Shown here: piece after piece, positions 51,890 through 61,366 of the stretch
Position numbering within the stretch: the stretch's first letter is position 1
Layout of the letters: every line of letters starts with the position of its first letter
DNA from: Treponema socranskii subsp. buccale
Lineage (GTDB): Bacteria > Spirochaetota > Spirochaetia > Treponematales > Treponemataceae
NCBI RefSeq assembly: GCF_024181585.1
Contig: NZ_CP054258.1
Span: 186,001-250,000, forward strand
Direction: 5' to 3'
Length of the DNA stretch: 64,000 bases
Notes under the pieces: model-generated
What the model saw: only the letters and a program-made list of their open reading frames with translations
Told to the model about the DNA's origin: nothing
Databases searched by the model: none
Position numbers and translations under genes: made by a program

Positions 51890-53497
51890 ATGCAGCGCGC
51901 GCTCATCACACTGGAAAATTGCCGTATCGAAAATGCAAAGTGCATATTGATCGCGTCCGTTTCGTGGACTATGCGGACGGGCGAAGTGTGGCTTGTCACG
52001 GGGTCGAACGGCGGAGGGAAAGCCGCTTTTCTTTCGGCGCTTGCGGGGGAACTCGGTATCGCAGCGAACGACGGCGAAACGCGCGGCCGATTTTTTTCCG
52101 AATTTAATAATGCAGCGGAAATCGTTTCGCTTGAACGTGCAGCCGCCCTTATCCAAGAAGAGCGCGATAACGACGAAAGCGAATACTGTGAGGGCGGAGT
52201 CGATATCGGACGGACAGGGCGTGCCTTTATTGCGGAAGCGCTTACCGGTACCGACAAAAAAAAATCCGTGACATCCGAAATCCTCGATTCGATTGCAGCG
52301 CATCGGGCGATAAAATTATGCGGCATCGAAGCGGTGCTCGAGCGCGGACTGAAATATATGTCTACCGGAGAAATCCGCCGCACACTGCTTGCCCGCGCCC
52401 TCCTTTCCGGAAAAAAGTTGTTAATTTTAAGCGATCCTTTCGCAGGACTCGATGCGGAAAGCCGTACGATTCTCAAAAATTTTTTCAATGCGATTGCTCT
52501 CGAACAACGCGCCGAAAGCGCATCGAACGAACCGAATCCCTATATCATCCTCGGTGCGGAGCGTTATACCGAAATTCCCGATGCCGTAACGCATGTGATT
52601 GAATTTAACGACGGCGCGCTTTCATTTTCCGGGACGCGAGGCGATTACGAAAAAATTATCGAGGAACGTAAAACCGAAAACGAGAAAACGAGAGGTACCG
52701 ACAAGGCGGCATTCGCCCGACAAATTATTAATTTTCAAAGCGATTTGAAAATGATGGATGACGATTCCGCTTTGCAAGTGAAAACGCAATCGGATCACCG
52801 CGTACTTATCGAAATGCACCGCGTCAACGTCGGATGGGACGGGCACGCCGTGCTTAGCGATTTGAACTGGACGCTGTACGAAGGCGAACACTGGCTCATC
52901 AGGGGGCCGAACGGTTCGGGCAAAACGACTTTCCTCGAATTGATAACCGGCGACAATATGCAAGTCTATTCGAACGACATGCGCGTATTCGGTTCCCGTC
53001 GCGGAAGCGGTGAAACGATGTGGGACATCAAAGCGAAGCTCGGCATCGTATCGTACCGGATGCACGTCGAATACCGCATGCTCGGCGGAACGGCGCTGCG
53101 CGATGTCGTCGTTTCGGGATTCCGCGATTCGATCGGTCTATACGGAAAAGCGACCGATATGGAAACGGCGGCTGCGGAAAAGTGGCTTTCGCTCGGCGGA
53201 TTTTCCGGCCGCGGAAATGAAACTTTTTCCGCCCTCAGTTACGGTGAACAGCGCGCCGTCCTGATTTTGCGCGCTGCGGTAAAATGCCCGCTCATCCTCG
53301 TGCTCGACGAACCCTGTCACGGTCTCGACGAAAATCACCGGCGGCGAGTGCTCGATTTGCTCGAAACGATTGCGGAAAGCGGTACGACCACGCTTCTTCA
53401 TGTGACGCACGAAAGCGACGAAGCGCTCGCATGCGAAAAACACATACTCGAATTGCATCCGGGCAAAACGCCGATGTATAAAATAGTAACAATATAA
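51890..53497 (+). CDS. ModF/PhrA-like protein with two ABC ATPase domains
   Basis: A 535-residue protein with two ABC domains and no membrane part. Domain 1 is altered: Walker A is GSNGGGKAAF (Ala for Ser/Thr), the signature is STGEIRR, and Walker B LLILSDPFAGLD lacks the usual Asp-Glu pair. Domain 2 is canonical: GPNGSGKTTF, LSYGEQRAVL, LVLDEPCHGLD and HVTHESDE. The layout fits ModF-type proteins, once linked to molybdate genes but of unclear role. Domain 1 probably binds nucleotide without efficient hydrolysis. It is divergent from the orphan binding protein, so a shared transporter is not implied. Confidence 0.85.
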   Translation: MQRALITLENCRIENAKCILIASVSWTMRTGEVWLVTGSNGGGKAAFLSALAGELGIAANDGETRGRFFSEFNNAAEIVSLERAAALIQEERDNDESEYCEGGVDIGRTGRAFIAEALTGTDKKKSVTSEILDSIAAHRAIKLCGIEAVLERGLKYMSTGEIRRTLLARALLSGKKLLILSDPFAGLDAESRTILKNFFNAIALEQRAESASNEPNPYIILGAERYTEIPDAVTHVIEFNDGALSFSGTRGDYEKIIEERKTENEKTRGTDKAAFARQIINFQSDLKMMDDDSALQVKTQSDHRVLIEMHRVNVGWDGHAVLSDLNWTLYEGEHWLIRGPNGSGKTTFLELITGDNMQVYSNDMRVFGSRRGSGETMWDIKAKLGIVSYRMHVEYRMLGGTALRDVVVSGFRDSIGLYGKATDMETAAAEKWLSLGGFSGRGNETFSALSYGEQRAVLILRAAVKCPLILVLDEPCHGLDENHRRRVLDLLETIAESGTTTLLHVTHESDEALACEKHILELHPGKTPMYKIVTI

Positions 53498-53517
53498 ATA
53501 ACAGGAGTACGCAAAAG

Positions 53518-54576
53518 ATGACAAAACACCGACAAAAATTAGCAATTTTGATGCTGCCGTTTTTTTCCGCAATTCTTTTTGCCGGAGGAAAAAAAGATGT
53601 GCCGCCGCCGGAAACTCCGGCTGAATACGCCGAACGAACGCTTTCGGAAAACGAAGGCGCCGCATATCCGCGCGAGCCGATAGACGGAGAACATGCTTCT
53701 TTCGGCGAAGTATGGGGGTTTGCACTGCAGGAACGGAGTGAAGAAATCGATTCGGCCGCTCCGCTCACCGATATCGCACTCTTTACCGCGACGCTCAACA
53801 ATTATGCGGAACTGGCCTCAGTGCCCCGTCGCTCATCCCTTCCGTCGTTCGCCGGCCGCGTGCACCTTACCTTTGCATGTGACAGCCGCGCGCTCGTTCA
53901 TTTTGTATTGGATAAAAAACTCGGTTTCCGGAAAGGATTTGAAACCTCTCTTGCGGAAGCTGCTGCGGACTTCGACGGTCTGTGCATCGATATGGAGTAT
54001 ATTCCCGCGCGCGACAGGGAAAATTTTTTAAGTTTTTTGCGCGACATGAAAAAAGCGATCGGCGCAAAAATTTTGAGCGTTTGCGTGCCGGCGCGGACGC
54101 GCACGATTGCCGACGATATCTTTCCGTATAAGACGATCGGAGAAATCGCCGACCGCGTCATCATCATGGCGTACGACGAACACTGGAGTACGAGCAGCCC
54201 GGGACCGGTCGCATCCTACGCATGGTGCGCCAACGTTACAGACTATGCGCTTACGGTAATCCCCAAAGAAAAGATCGTTATGGGACTGCCGTTTTACGGG
54301 CGTACATGGATGGAAGAGCGGCATGCGGGTGCATGGTATTTCAGCGGCATCAACCGTAAAATGCTTGAAAACGGCGTACCGCAAGTCGAACGCGATGAAG
54401 GCGGCGTCGCAAAGATAAACTATACCGCTACGGTCAACGTAACCGGCTATTTCGACGATACCTATTCACTCGTAAAAAAATGCCGTCTCTACGAAGAAAA
54501 GAAAATTAACAATATTTCGTTTTGGCGGCTCGGGCAGGAAGATAAACTGTTTTGGCAATGGATAAAAATAAAATAG
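53518..54576 (+). CDS. Exported glycoside hydrolase family 18 protein
   Basis: A 352-residue protein with an N-terminal hydrophobic signal (LAILMLPFFSAILFAGG) lacking a lipobox Cys. The GH18 catalytic motif is FDGLCIDMEYI, matching DGxxxDxE with Glu as acid. MAYDEHW and GLPFYGRTW are further family strands. Relatives include chitinases and peptidoglycan-active enzymes of the YaaH/SleL type, which fits a periplasmic wall-modifying role. CAGGAG precedes the ATG, 20 bases after the ModF-like gene. Confidence 0.88.
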   Translation: MTKHRQKLAILMLPFFSAILFAGGKKDVPPPETPAEYAERTLSENEGAAYPREPIDGEHASFGEVWGFALQERSEEIDSAAPLTDIALFTATLNNYAELASVPRRSSLPSFAGRVHLTFACDSRALVHFVLDKKLGFRKGFETSLAEAAADFDGLCIDMEYIPARDRENFLSFLRDMKKAIGAKILSVCVPARTRTIADDIFPYKTIGEIADRVIIMAYDEHWSTSSPGPVASYAWCANVTDYALTVIPKEKIVMGLPFYGRTWMEERHAGAWYFSGINRKMLENGVPQVERDEGGVAKINYTATVNVTGYFDDTYSLVKKCRLYEEKKINNISFWRLGQEDKLFWQWIKIK

Positions 54577-54651
54577 ATCGCGGCGGGGAATTCCTCCGGT
54601 TGTTTATGCGATAAGATTCACTTGCGTACGCGGAACATCGTCGTCCCGGTT

Positions 54652-54960
54652 TTATCCCGCGTACGCTATTTTTTCCCATTTCGTCCGCGTAAGGCGTATT
54701 AAAAAAATCATGCCGCGGAAACAGAGTTCTATGTCCATCGCGATCCATGCTTCGTACAATCCGAATCTCGGAACGAGGAAAATTGTCAGCACGATGCGCA
54801 CGCCCCGCAAACTCGCAAGATTCATAATGCCGGGGATGAGTGTATCGCCCGCTCCGAGCCATACGGACGGCATACCGGGTACGCTGCAGTGCCATATATA
54901 CGAGAGAATACGGGAGAGCGGAATTTCTTTCCGCGCTTTTAATAATTTTGCAAGGTCGGG
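54652..54960 (-). pseudogene. C-terminal remnant of a MATE-family efflux transporter
   Basis: About 100 residues in one frame resemble the end of a MATE transporter: WLGAGDTLIPGIMNLASLRG, VRIVLTIFLVPRFGLYEAWIAMD and RGMIFLIRLTRTKW. The first ~350 residues are missing. The upstream side runs straight into the end of the creD gene, and the remnant has no start signal. It is a decayed gene left by a deletion. It accounts for most of the 401-bp gap between 54576 and 54978. Confidence 0.7.
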
Positions 54961-54977
54961 CGATTTCGTCCGCCTCG

Positions 54978-56372
54978 TCAATTTTCTTCCTGAGCGGCGT
55001 ACCAATCGATTTTTCGTGTCAGTACCATGAGCAGCGTTACGACGAAGAACAATCCGAGGCTGCCGATCAAAAGCGCGTAGTCTTCGGCTTGCAGCGTACC
55101 GAACAAAAATATATACGATACCATCTGAACGAGCGCAAAGCAGGCGCCCCACTTAGGCTTTTTGAAAATTGCGGCCGCATAGAACAATAAAAGAAAACTT
55201 ACCGCCGCCGAACTGATCCAGTAAGTTGCACCGAACGAAATGTGTTCGGAAACCGACAGGAGCAGCAGATAAAATATGACATCGGCAAGCCCTATAAGAC
55301 AGTACTGCACCGGATGGATTTTTACATGCGTAAAAATTTCGAATATGAATATGGTAATAAAAGGAATTATTAAAAACAGAAGTGCGTATTTTATACTTCG
55401 CTCTGTTTTTTGATAATTGTCGACCGGCGTTACAAAATCGATCTGTATGGTTTCGGCAGCGTCGCCGTCCCTGTCGTATGAATCGTACCCGTATTTTTCA
55501 TTGTATTTTCGCACCGACGATACGGGCGCGTCTTTTTTTTCCGATGCGATCCACTCTTTCGGAAAAGCGGTCGAAAGGCCCGCGATATTCCACACGGCGG
55601 AAAAACCCGCGTCGGAAATGCTGCGCTCGGTCGGAAGCCATCCTCCGGTAAAGCCCGGCGTCGGCCATGTCGATTCGACGGAAAAAGTATTGTCGGCGGC
55701 GATCGGCATTGCGGCAAAATATCGTCCGCCTTGGATTTCCGTTTCAGCCGTAAAGGAAAATCCTTTTTTGCAGTATTCGGCCGGTACATTATAAAATACC
55801 GTATTTGAAAAAGGACTTGCGTTTTCAGGCGACATGAGCGACATTTCGAGCGGCGTTCCGTTTGCGGTGATGACGGGAAGTTTCGTTAAATTCTTTTTGT
55901 TGGAAATACCGAGCATCAAAACGCATTCGTCCCACACGATGTCGCGCTCGTCGATTTTGTTATACGAATAATCGACTGCGGAAAAGCCGCCGTCGGAATG
56001 TACCGTTCCGGAAAATACCGGCGCTTTAAAGATACCGCGCGTCAGGTATTCGGGTTTTGCGGAAAAACGCATATTCCATGTTTCGGGTACGCACACGATA
56101 TAATTCGTTTTTCGCTCGGAGCGTTTTACGCCGTTTTCCCATACGTCGACCGTTTTCTTAAACGGTACGGCGATTACGAATCCTTCTATGACGGGAGCGT
56201 CGCCTTTGGGTTCGAGGATCGAACGCACGGCGTCTTTTTGGTATGATTTTCTGTCGTCGACGAGAGAGTCCAGCATGTGCAGCGGGATCAAAAAGAGCAG
56301 CACGAGCACGAGAATGATGAAAGGTTTTACACCGATCTTTCCCGCGGAATTTAATAATTTGTTTTTATCCAT
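54978..56372 (-). CDS. creD: CreD-like inner-membrane protein
   Basis: A 464-residue protein of the CreD family. One N-terminal helix (FIILVLVLLFLIPLHML) precedes a large periplasmic domain with LGISNKKNLTKLP and GRYFAAMPIAADNTFSVEST. PGFTGGWLPTERSISDAGFSAVW is the typical family stretch. Five C-terminal helices follow (IKYALLFLIIPFITIFIFE, QYCLIGLADVIFYLLLLSV and on). CreD is tied to envelope stress and colicin or beta-lactam tolerance elsewhere; no CreBC system is adjacent. CAGGAG ahead of the ATG supports the start. Confidence 0.9.
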   Translation of the reverse strand: MDKNKLLNSAGKIGVKPFIILVLVLLFLIPLHMLDSLVDDRKSYQKDAVRSILEPKGDAPVIEGFVIAVPFKKTVDVWENGVKRSERKTNYIVCVPETWNMRFSAKPEYLTRGIFKAPVFSGTVHSDGGFSAVDYSYNKIDERDIVWDECVLMLGISNKKNLTKLPVITANGTPLEMSLMSPENASPFSNTVFYNVPAEYCKKGFSFTAETEIQGGRYFAAMPIAADNTFSVESTWPTPGFTGGWLPTERSISDAGFSAVWNIAGLSTAFPKEWIASEKKDAPVSSVRKYNEKYGYDSYDRDGDAAETIQIDFVTPVDNYQKTERSIKYALLFLIIPFITIFIFEIFTHVKIHPVQYCLIGLADVIFYLLLLSVSEHISFGATYWISSAAVSFLLLFYAAAIFKKPKWGACFALVQMVSYIFLFGTLQAEDYALLIGSLGLFFVVTLLMVLTRKIDWYAAQEEN

Positions 56373-56392
56373 AAAACGCTCCTGAAACTGTC

Positions 56393-58375
56393 TTATGATT
56401 TGTTTTGATATGCCGCGCGTATCGCTTCGGCAAATAATTTATTTTGATCGTGCCGTTCGGGTACGGAAAATTGCGGTTTCCCGTCTTCTTCCGAAATGCG
56501 GTACACTTGCGTCGGCGGCACGGAGTAAGCGGGACTGTCGGGATTGTTAATCCACCAATCGAGCACGGCTGCGATGCACAACGTATATTTTAATAAATTC
56601 GCGTTTGTTGCGTTCGTCGTCGCCGTTGTGTTTTGTGCGCCGAGCAAAACGTCGAGCCGCTTTGAAATTTCATTCGGAATATCGAATCGATAATGTTCCC
56701 ACGGATTTTTAACCGAATCGACGATTCCGCGCACATGAGCTACCGCATCGCATGCGTTTGCAACTTCGGTAAAATATTTGCGTACGAAGTCGATGCGTTT
56801 ATACAGCGTCGGATATTTGCTGTCGTTTACGGGGCGCTCGAGGACGAGGGGTTTGAATTGCAAGTGGGGCAAAAATTGATACTGTGCCTGCCATAAAAGA
56901 TTCGTAATCGATTTTTTGCCGAAGGCCGAAGATTCGAAATCGCTTTGAGAATATATTTGGTTTGCAAAGTAGATGAGCGGCTCGGCGTATAATTTATTGA
57001 AAACGTCTTCTCTGTATGCCGACCATGTATCGAGCACCGCGTCGATCGAATCGGATTGTGAGTCTCCGGTTTCTTCTTTGACGAAAGCGATATTGCGGCA
57101 TCCTTGAAAAAAATCTTCGATGATGCGGAGCAGAACGACGATTACCTGCATGGGGTTTGCGGGCGATAAAATATTGAAGCCGTCGCCGAATTTATAAAGC
57201 GGCTGGAAATACGGAAAGAGATCCGGGTGCGTATCCAGTTTTTGAAAGCCGGCTTCGGGGAAGAGTCTGTCGAGCAGCCCCAATCCCGTGTTGACGGTTT
57301 CATCGCGCTTACCGCGAACTTCGCGTACGACCGTTTCTTTGCGTTCGGTTATTTTCACTTCTTTTTTCGGCTTATCGGGAAGCAGCAAATCGAATTTATG
57401 AAGATCGACAAAGCGCAGGATATCGGCTACTTTTGCCGAAAAGAAAACCGGATACACTTCGTAGGAGTCCGAACACATACGCATGAGCAGCGGATATAAT
57501 TTTCTGATGATTTCGGTATCGATGTAAAGCCATCGCGTTATCGCTTCTTTTGCGAGCGCCTGGAGTTTTTCTTTATCGATATCGGGATAGACCGCTTCAT
57601 CGGTGTAGATTTCTTTAATAATTTTCGGAATCTTCGAACTGCCGTAATAATAAACCGTCATCAGCGGCCGGTAGATTGCTCGGATAAAAGGAATGAGATC
57701 GCAAACGAGGATCGGCTGGGGCAGTGTGAACAGATCGCCGTATGCGAGTTTGATATTTTGCATCGTCCATCCGGCGACCATTCGCAGAAATTTGAATTTG
57801 ACGTCGCTGCCGCCGGCTATCTTCGTTTTGTATGTATGCGGCGCCATTTGTATGAGCGTTTTAATAACCGTGATAAACGCTTCCATCTGGTCGATATAGA
57901 GTTTCAGCGTTATGTTGTAAAATGCCGGCAGAATTTTTTCGGTCCCGTCTTTTTGAAATCGGCGGATAAAATTGAAGATGCCGTAATTCGCTTTGATTTG
58001 ATATTCACTCGACATCATAAGTTTATCGATTTCGGTGCAAAGTTTCGGAGGAAGCGTTTGTAAATCGTTTTTTCTTCTGTGCTTTACGGGCGTATGAAAA
58101 GATGCGGATGAAACGGATGTTTTTAAGCGGCTTCCGGAAGACGGGTTTGACGGGTTGCGAGGCGTGCGGGGAGGAGGCGCGGAAGGACGCTTCGCACGCG
58201 GCGTATTTTGTACGGGAGAATCCGCATGCTCCGTCCGTTCATTCAAAACTTGGCCGCCGAGTTTTTTTGCCAGCGTCGCCGCTTCCTTCGGATCGATGTC
58301 GCCGATCGCCTTTCTCGTTTTATCGAGAGTGCCGGGCGCCCAGTCCGCCGTTTTGTTAAAGGAATCTTTGGCCAT
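56393..58375 (-). CDS. Conserved treponemal-type hypothetical protein, 660 residues
   Basis: A cytoplasmic protein (no signal peptide). The first ~105 residues are polar, with a Pro/Ser/Arg-rich stretch (PSAPPPRTPRNPSNPSSGSR), probably disordered. The rest is helical with aromatic patches (IKANYGIFNFIRRF, YFQPLYKFGDGFNIL). GGAGGT ahead of the ATG is strong. It lies 20 bases before creD and downstream of the DUF2804-like gene in the same direction. Related proteins appear confined to treponemes as far as I know. Function unknown. Confidence 0.8.
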   Translation of the reverse strand: MAKDSFNKTADWAPGTLDKTRKAIGDIDPKEAATLAKKLGGQVLNERTEHADSPVQNTPRAKRPSAPPPRTPRNPSNPSSGSRLKTSVSSASFHTPVKHRRKNDLQTLPPKLCTEIDKLMMSSEYQIKANYGIFNFIRRFQKDGTEKILPAFYNITLKLYIDQMEAFITVIKTLIQMAPHTYKTKIAGGSDVKFKFLRMVAGWTMQNIKLAYGDLFTLPQPILVCDLIPFIRAIYRPLMTVYYYGSSKIPKIIKEIYTDEAVYPDIDKEKLQALAKEAITRWLYIDTEIIRKLYPLLMRMCSDSYEVYPVFFSAKVADILRFVDLHKFDLLLPDKPKKEVKITERKETVVREVRGKRDETVNTGLGLLDRLFPEAGFQKLDTHPDLFPYFQPLYKFGDGFNILSPANPMQVIVVLLRIIEDFFQGCRNIAFVKEETGDSQSDSIDAVLDTWSAYREDVFNKLYAEPLIYFANQIYSQSDFESSAFGKKSITNLLWQAQYQFLPHLQFKPLVLERPVNDSKYPTLYKRIDFVRKYFTEVANACDAVAHVRGIVDSVKNPWEHYRFDIPNEISKRLDVLLGAQNTTATTNATNANLLKYTLCIAAVLDWWINNPDSPAYSVPPTQVYRISEEDGKPQFSVPERHDQNKLFAEAIRAAYQNKS

Positions 58376-58444
58376 TCCCGTACCTCCGTTTAAAAATATC
58401 GCTTGACCGAATGCGGAATCGATCGATAGCGGCTTTGCGATTTA

Positions 58445-59515
58445 TTAAATACGCAGCCTGTTTTTTTTTACAATGCCGGGGAAATTTTTGAGAAAGAGTT
58501 TTTCGCCCGTGCCGGTAAGCAGAACGCCGTCGAAGGTTCCGAAAATCGTGGAAGAATCGGTACGCATGACGAGAATACTCAAGACCAGCTTGTTGATTGA
58601 AACGGGTGTAAAGGTGAGATCGACCATGGATTCCGTATCCTGTACGACCCACGTTTTGGCGCTTCCGAACGGATGCGTAATCGTCACTTCGGGAAGCGGC
58701 GTCGCTTTCCCGTCGAATACGACGAGATTTTCATTGCAGTCGTTCGCTTCTTCGGCATCCATATTTGTCATGACGAAACGGAACAGCAGTTTCCTTCCTT
58801 CGTAGTCGCCGAGTCCGCACATCATTTTGCTTTTCGAATGATAACGGTAATACGTTCGGTTCATCACCATAAAAGCAAGTCCCGAAGTTTCGCTCATCGG
58901 AACGGCAGGCGTCTTTTTTCCGGGAAGGATATTGAGGGAGCCTTGTATGCTCATCGCCGAAAGCCATGAAGCGGAACAGCGCCTCGTTGTCGGTGCGGGA
59001 GAGACGACGACGAGTTCGGCATGCAGCGGATCGCTGAAATGCGAAACGAATGTGCCGGTTGCCGCCGGGCGTACCGTATCGCCTTTTACGCTGAACGCAA
59101 CCGAAATACGGTCACGCTTTCGGTTCCATGAAATGCGGATATAGCGCGATTTTTTGTGATTGATACAGGCGGCTTTGTCGAGCCGTATCGGGACGAAACG
59201 AAAACGCGGCGGCATAAACGTATGATAGATGAATTTTTTGCCGGTGGAACGATACCAAAAAATGACTTCCGCGAGGCCGAACATTTTATCGTCGAAGAAT
59301 TCGATCATGCCGATATAATCGCCGATCGAAAACATATATGCGAGGCGGCTTTTAATTCGGAAATTTGTTAAAAATGTCGGGATCGGAATTCCGCCGAACG
59401 GAGCTTTGAGTCCTTTGATATCGAGTTTTTGCGGCACACTTGAAAACGTACCGAACCGTACTTTACCTTCGGCGATAATCGATTCGGGAGCTTCGCTTAC
59501 TTTCCTTGAATACAA
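58445..59515 (-). CDS. DUF2804-like protein
   Basis: A 356-residue beta-rich protein. FGTFSSVPQKLDIKGLKAPFGG at the start, KSRLAYMFSIGDYIGMIEFFDD in the middle, and FGTFDGVLLTGTGEKLFLKNFPG at the end follow the course of DUF2804 proteins. That family is related to lipocalin-like or AttH/CrtC folds and has no known activity. The start is a TTG at 59515 with GAGGTAGCG ahead; no ATG fits better. It diverges from the metallo-hydrolase gene at 59645. Confidence 0.65.
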   Translation of the reverse strand: MYSRKVSEAPESIIAEGKVRFGTFSSVPQKLDIKGLKAPFGGIPIPTFLTNFRIKSRLAYMFSIGDYIGMIEFFDDKMFGLAEVIFWYRSTGKKFIYHTFMPPRFRFVPIRLDKAACINHKKSRYIRISWNRKRDRISVAFSVKGDTVRPAATGTFVSHFSDPLHAELVVVSPAPTTRRCSASWLSAMSIQGSLNILPGKKTPAVPMSETSGLAFMVMNRTYYRYHSKSKMMCGLGDYEGRKLLFRFVMTNMDAEEANDCNENLVVFDGKATPLPEVTITHPFGSAKTWVVQDTESMVDLTFTPVSINKLVLSILVMRTDSSTIFGTFDGVLLTGTGEKLFLKNFPGIVKKNRLRI

Positions 59516-59644
59516 TCGCTACCTCGAAAACTGTAAAAACACTTGTGTTCATTATACAGTAAAAATATCACTCGCGCAATTCATCAGATTTTGCTTGAGC
59601 AATGCGGTAAATTGCAATAGTATAAGCGTGCAAGGAGTCGTGCG

Positions 59645-61096
59645 ATGGGGATCAAGCTGTATTCGCTCGGAGCGGCCGAAGAAGTAACCGGTTCGAAACA
59701 CATATTTGAAATCGACGGGCGTACGTTTATGGTCGATTGCGGTGCGTTTCAAGGAAAACGGAAAACGGCCGACGAAAAAAACCGCAATTTTTCGATTGCT
59801 GCGGATAAGGTCGAAGCGGTGATTTTGACGCACGGACACCTCGACCACTGCGGACAGCTTCCCGTACTCGTGCGAAAGGGATTTACCGGCAACATCTATG
59901 CGACGCCGGCAACTCGAGACATAGCGAATATCGTCATGATGGACAGCGCGCGCATTCAGGCGAAAGACGCCGAATTTTTGAAAAAGAAAGCGGACAGGCG
60001 CGGCGAAAAATTCACGTGGCGGCCGCTGTTTTCGGAACGCGACTGTATCGCGACGACAGATCAAATCGTTTCTCTTTCATACAATCGAAAAATGTACATT
60101 GCGCCAGACGTCGAGCTCGAATTTTTCGACGCGGGGCACATACTCGGTTCGGCGTTTGCAAGCGTTACGATAAAAGGCCTGCACGGAAAAATCAGCGCGC
60201 CGCATCCGGGACACGCGGGCGAAAATGAAACGCGCATTTTGTATACCGGCGATTTGGGGCGTCGCAACCAGCCGATCATCCGCGATCCCGAAACGAAGGT
60301 GCCGGCGCCCGACTACATCTACATCGAAAGTACGTACGGCAACCGCAAGCACGCCGAAAAAGAATTCGCTATGCACGAACTCGAACGCGTCGTCAATGAA
60401 GCGGTTCGCCGCAGCGGAAAAATCATCATCCCCTCGTTTGCGATCGAACGCGCGCAGGAATTGGTGTTTTATCTGCATTTGCTCGTCGATGCGAAAAAGA
60501 TTCCTGACATTCCGATCTACGTCGATTCTCCGATGGCGACGAACGCGACGAGCGTGTTCAAAGTGCATCCCGAATGCTACGACGAAGAAACGAACGAAGC
60601 GTTTTTAAAACATCACAAAAATCCCTTCGGCTTCAGTTCGCTCAACTTTACGGCGAGCGTCGACGAATCCAAAGCGCTCAACAAAAAAAACGGCCCCATG
60701 ATCATCATCAGCGCGGACGGTATGTGCGAAGCCGGACGCGTACTCCATCACCTCGCAAACAATATCGGCGACGAACGCAATATTATTCTCGCGGTCGGCT
60801 ATATGGCGGAAAACACGCTCGGACGCAGAATCCTCGACGGCGATAAAGAAGTGAAGATAATGAACGATTTTTATACGGTGCGCGCGACGGTCGAACAGAT
60901 AGACGCGTTCAGCGCTCACGCCGATTATACGGAAATTACGGCATGGCTCGATGCTGTCGACACGAGCCGCCTCAAACAGATCTTTATGGTACACGGCGAA
61001 AAAGACGCTCAGGCCTTTTTCAAAGCTTACCTCGCCGAACACGGCTACCCGAACGTGACGATCGTAAAATACGGCGAAAGCTACGAAATCGAATAG
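59645..61096 (+). CDS. Beta-CASP metallo-beta-lactamase-fold RNA nuclease
   Basis: A 483-residue protein. Metal ligands are in THGHLDHCGQLP, FFDAGHILGSA, YTGDLG and DAFSAHADYTE. The beta-CASP insert (about 200-400) includes IPSFAIERAQELVFYL and SADGMCEAGRVLHHLANN. This matches the CPSF73/YSH1-like bacterial group predicted to cut RNA. It keeps all metal-binding residues. AGGAG ahead of the ATG sets the start. No RNase J accessory genes are nearby. Confidence 0.92.
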   Translation: MGIKLYSLGAAEEVTGSKHIFEIDGRTFMVDCGAFQGKRKTADEKNRNFSIAADKVEAVILTHGHLDHCGQLPVLVRKGFTGNIYATPATRDIANIVMMDSARIQAKDAEFLKKKADRRGEKFTWRPLFSERDCIATTDQIVSLSYNRKMYIAPDVELEFFDAGHILGSAFASVTIKGLHGKISAPHPGHAGENETRILYTGDLGRRNQPIIRDPETKVPAPDYIYIESTYGNRKHAEKEFAMHELERVVNEAVRRSGKIIIPSFAIERAQELVFYLHLLVDAKKIPDIPIYVDSPMATNATSVFKVHPECYDEETNEAFLKHHKNPFGFSSLNFTASVDESKALNKKNGPMIIISADGMCEAGRVLHHLANNIGDERNIILAVGYMAENTLGRRILDGDKEVKIMNDFYTVRATVEQIDAFSAHADYTEITAWLDAVDTSRLKQIFMVHGEKDAQAFFKAYLAEHGYPNVTIVKYGESYEIE

Positions 61097-61168
61097 CACG
61101 GGAAGCAGATGAAATTGACGTCTTGATCAGGGATAAGGATACGTGTACGATTGTATGGAGGCGGAACT

Positions 61169-61366
61169 ATGGCGGGCTCTCTTGCGATAAATGAAAGGCT
61201 TCTCGATGAAGCATACAAGATCGGCGGGTACGGAACAAAAAAAGAAACGATCAATACCGCTCTCAAAGAATTTATACAACGGAGAAAATCCGAAGACCTT
61301 ATTAAACTGTTCGGACAAATCGAATATGATCCGAAGTATGATTATAAAAAGATGAGACTAAGATGA
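61169..61366 (+). CDS. vapB: VapB-type antitoxin
   Basis: A 65-residue protein. The N-terminal part (LAINERLLDEAYKIGGYGTKKETINTALKEFI) is a ribbon-helix-helix DNA-binding unit of the VapB type, and the acidic-to-basic tail (EYDPKYDYKKMRLR) binds the toxin. GGAGG ahead of ATG 61169 sets the start. The stop overlaps the toxin ATG (ATGA at 61363-61366). It should repress its own promoter and neutralise VapC. The pair is more AT-rich than its neighbours. Confidence 0.9.
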   Translation: MAGSLAINERLLDEAYKIGGYGTKKETINTALKEFIQRRKSEDLIKLFGQIEYDPKYDYKKMRLR

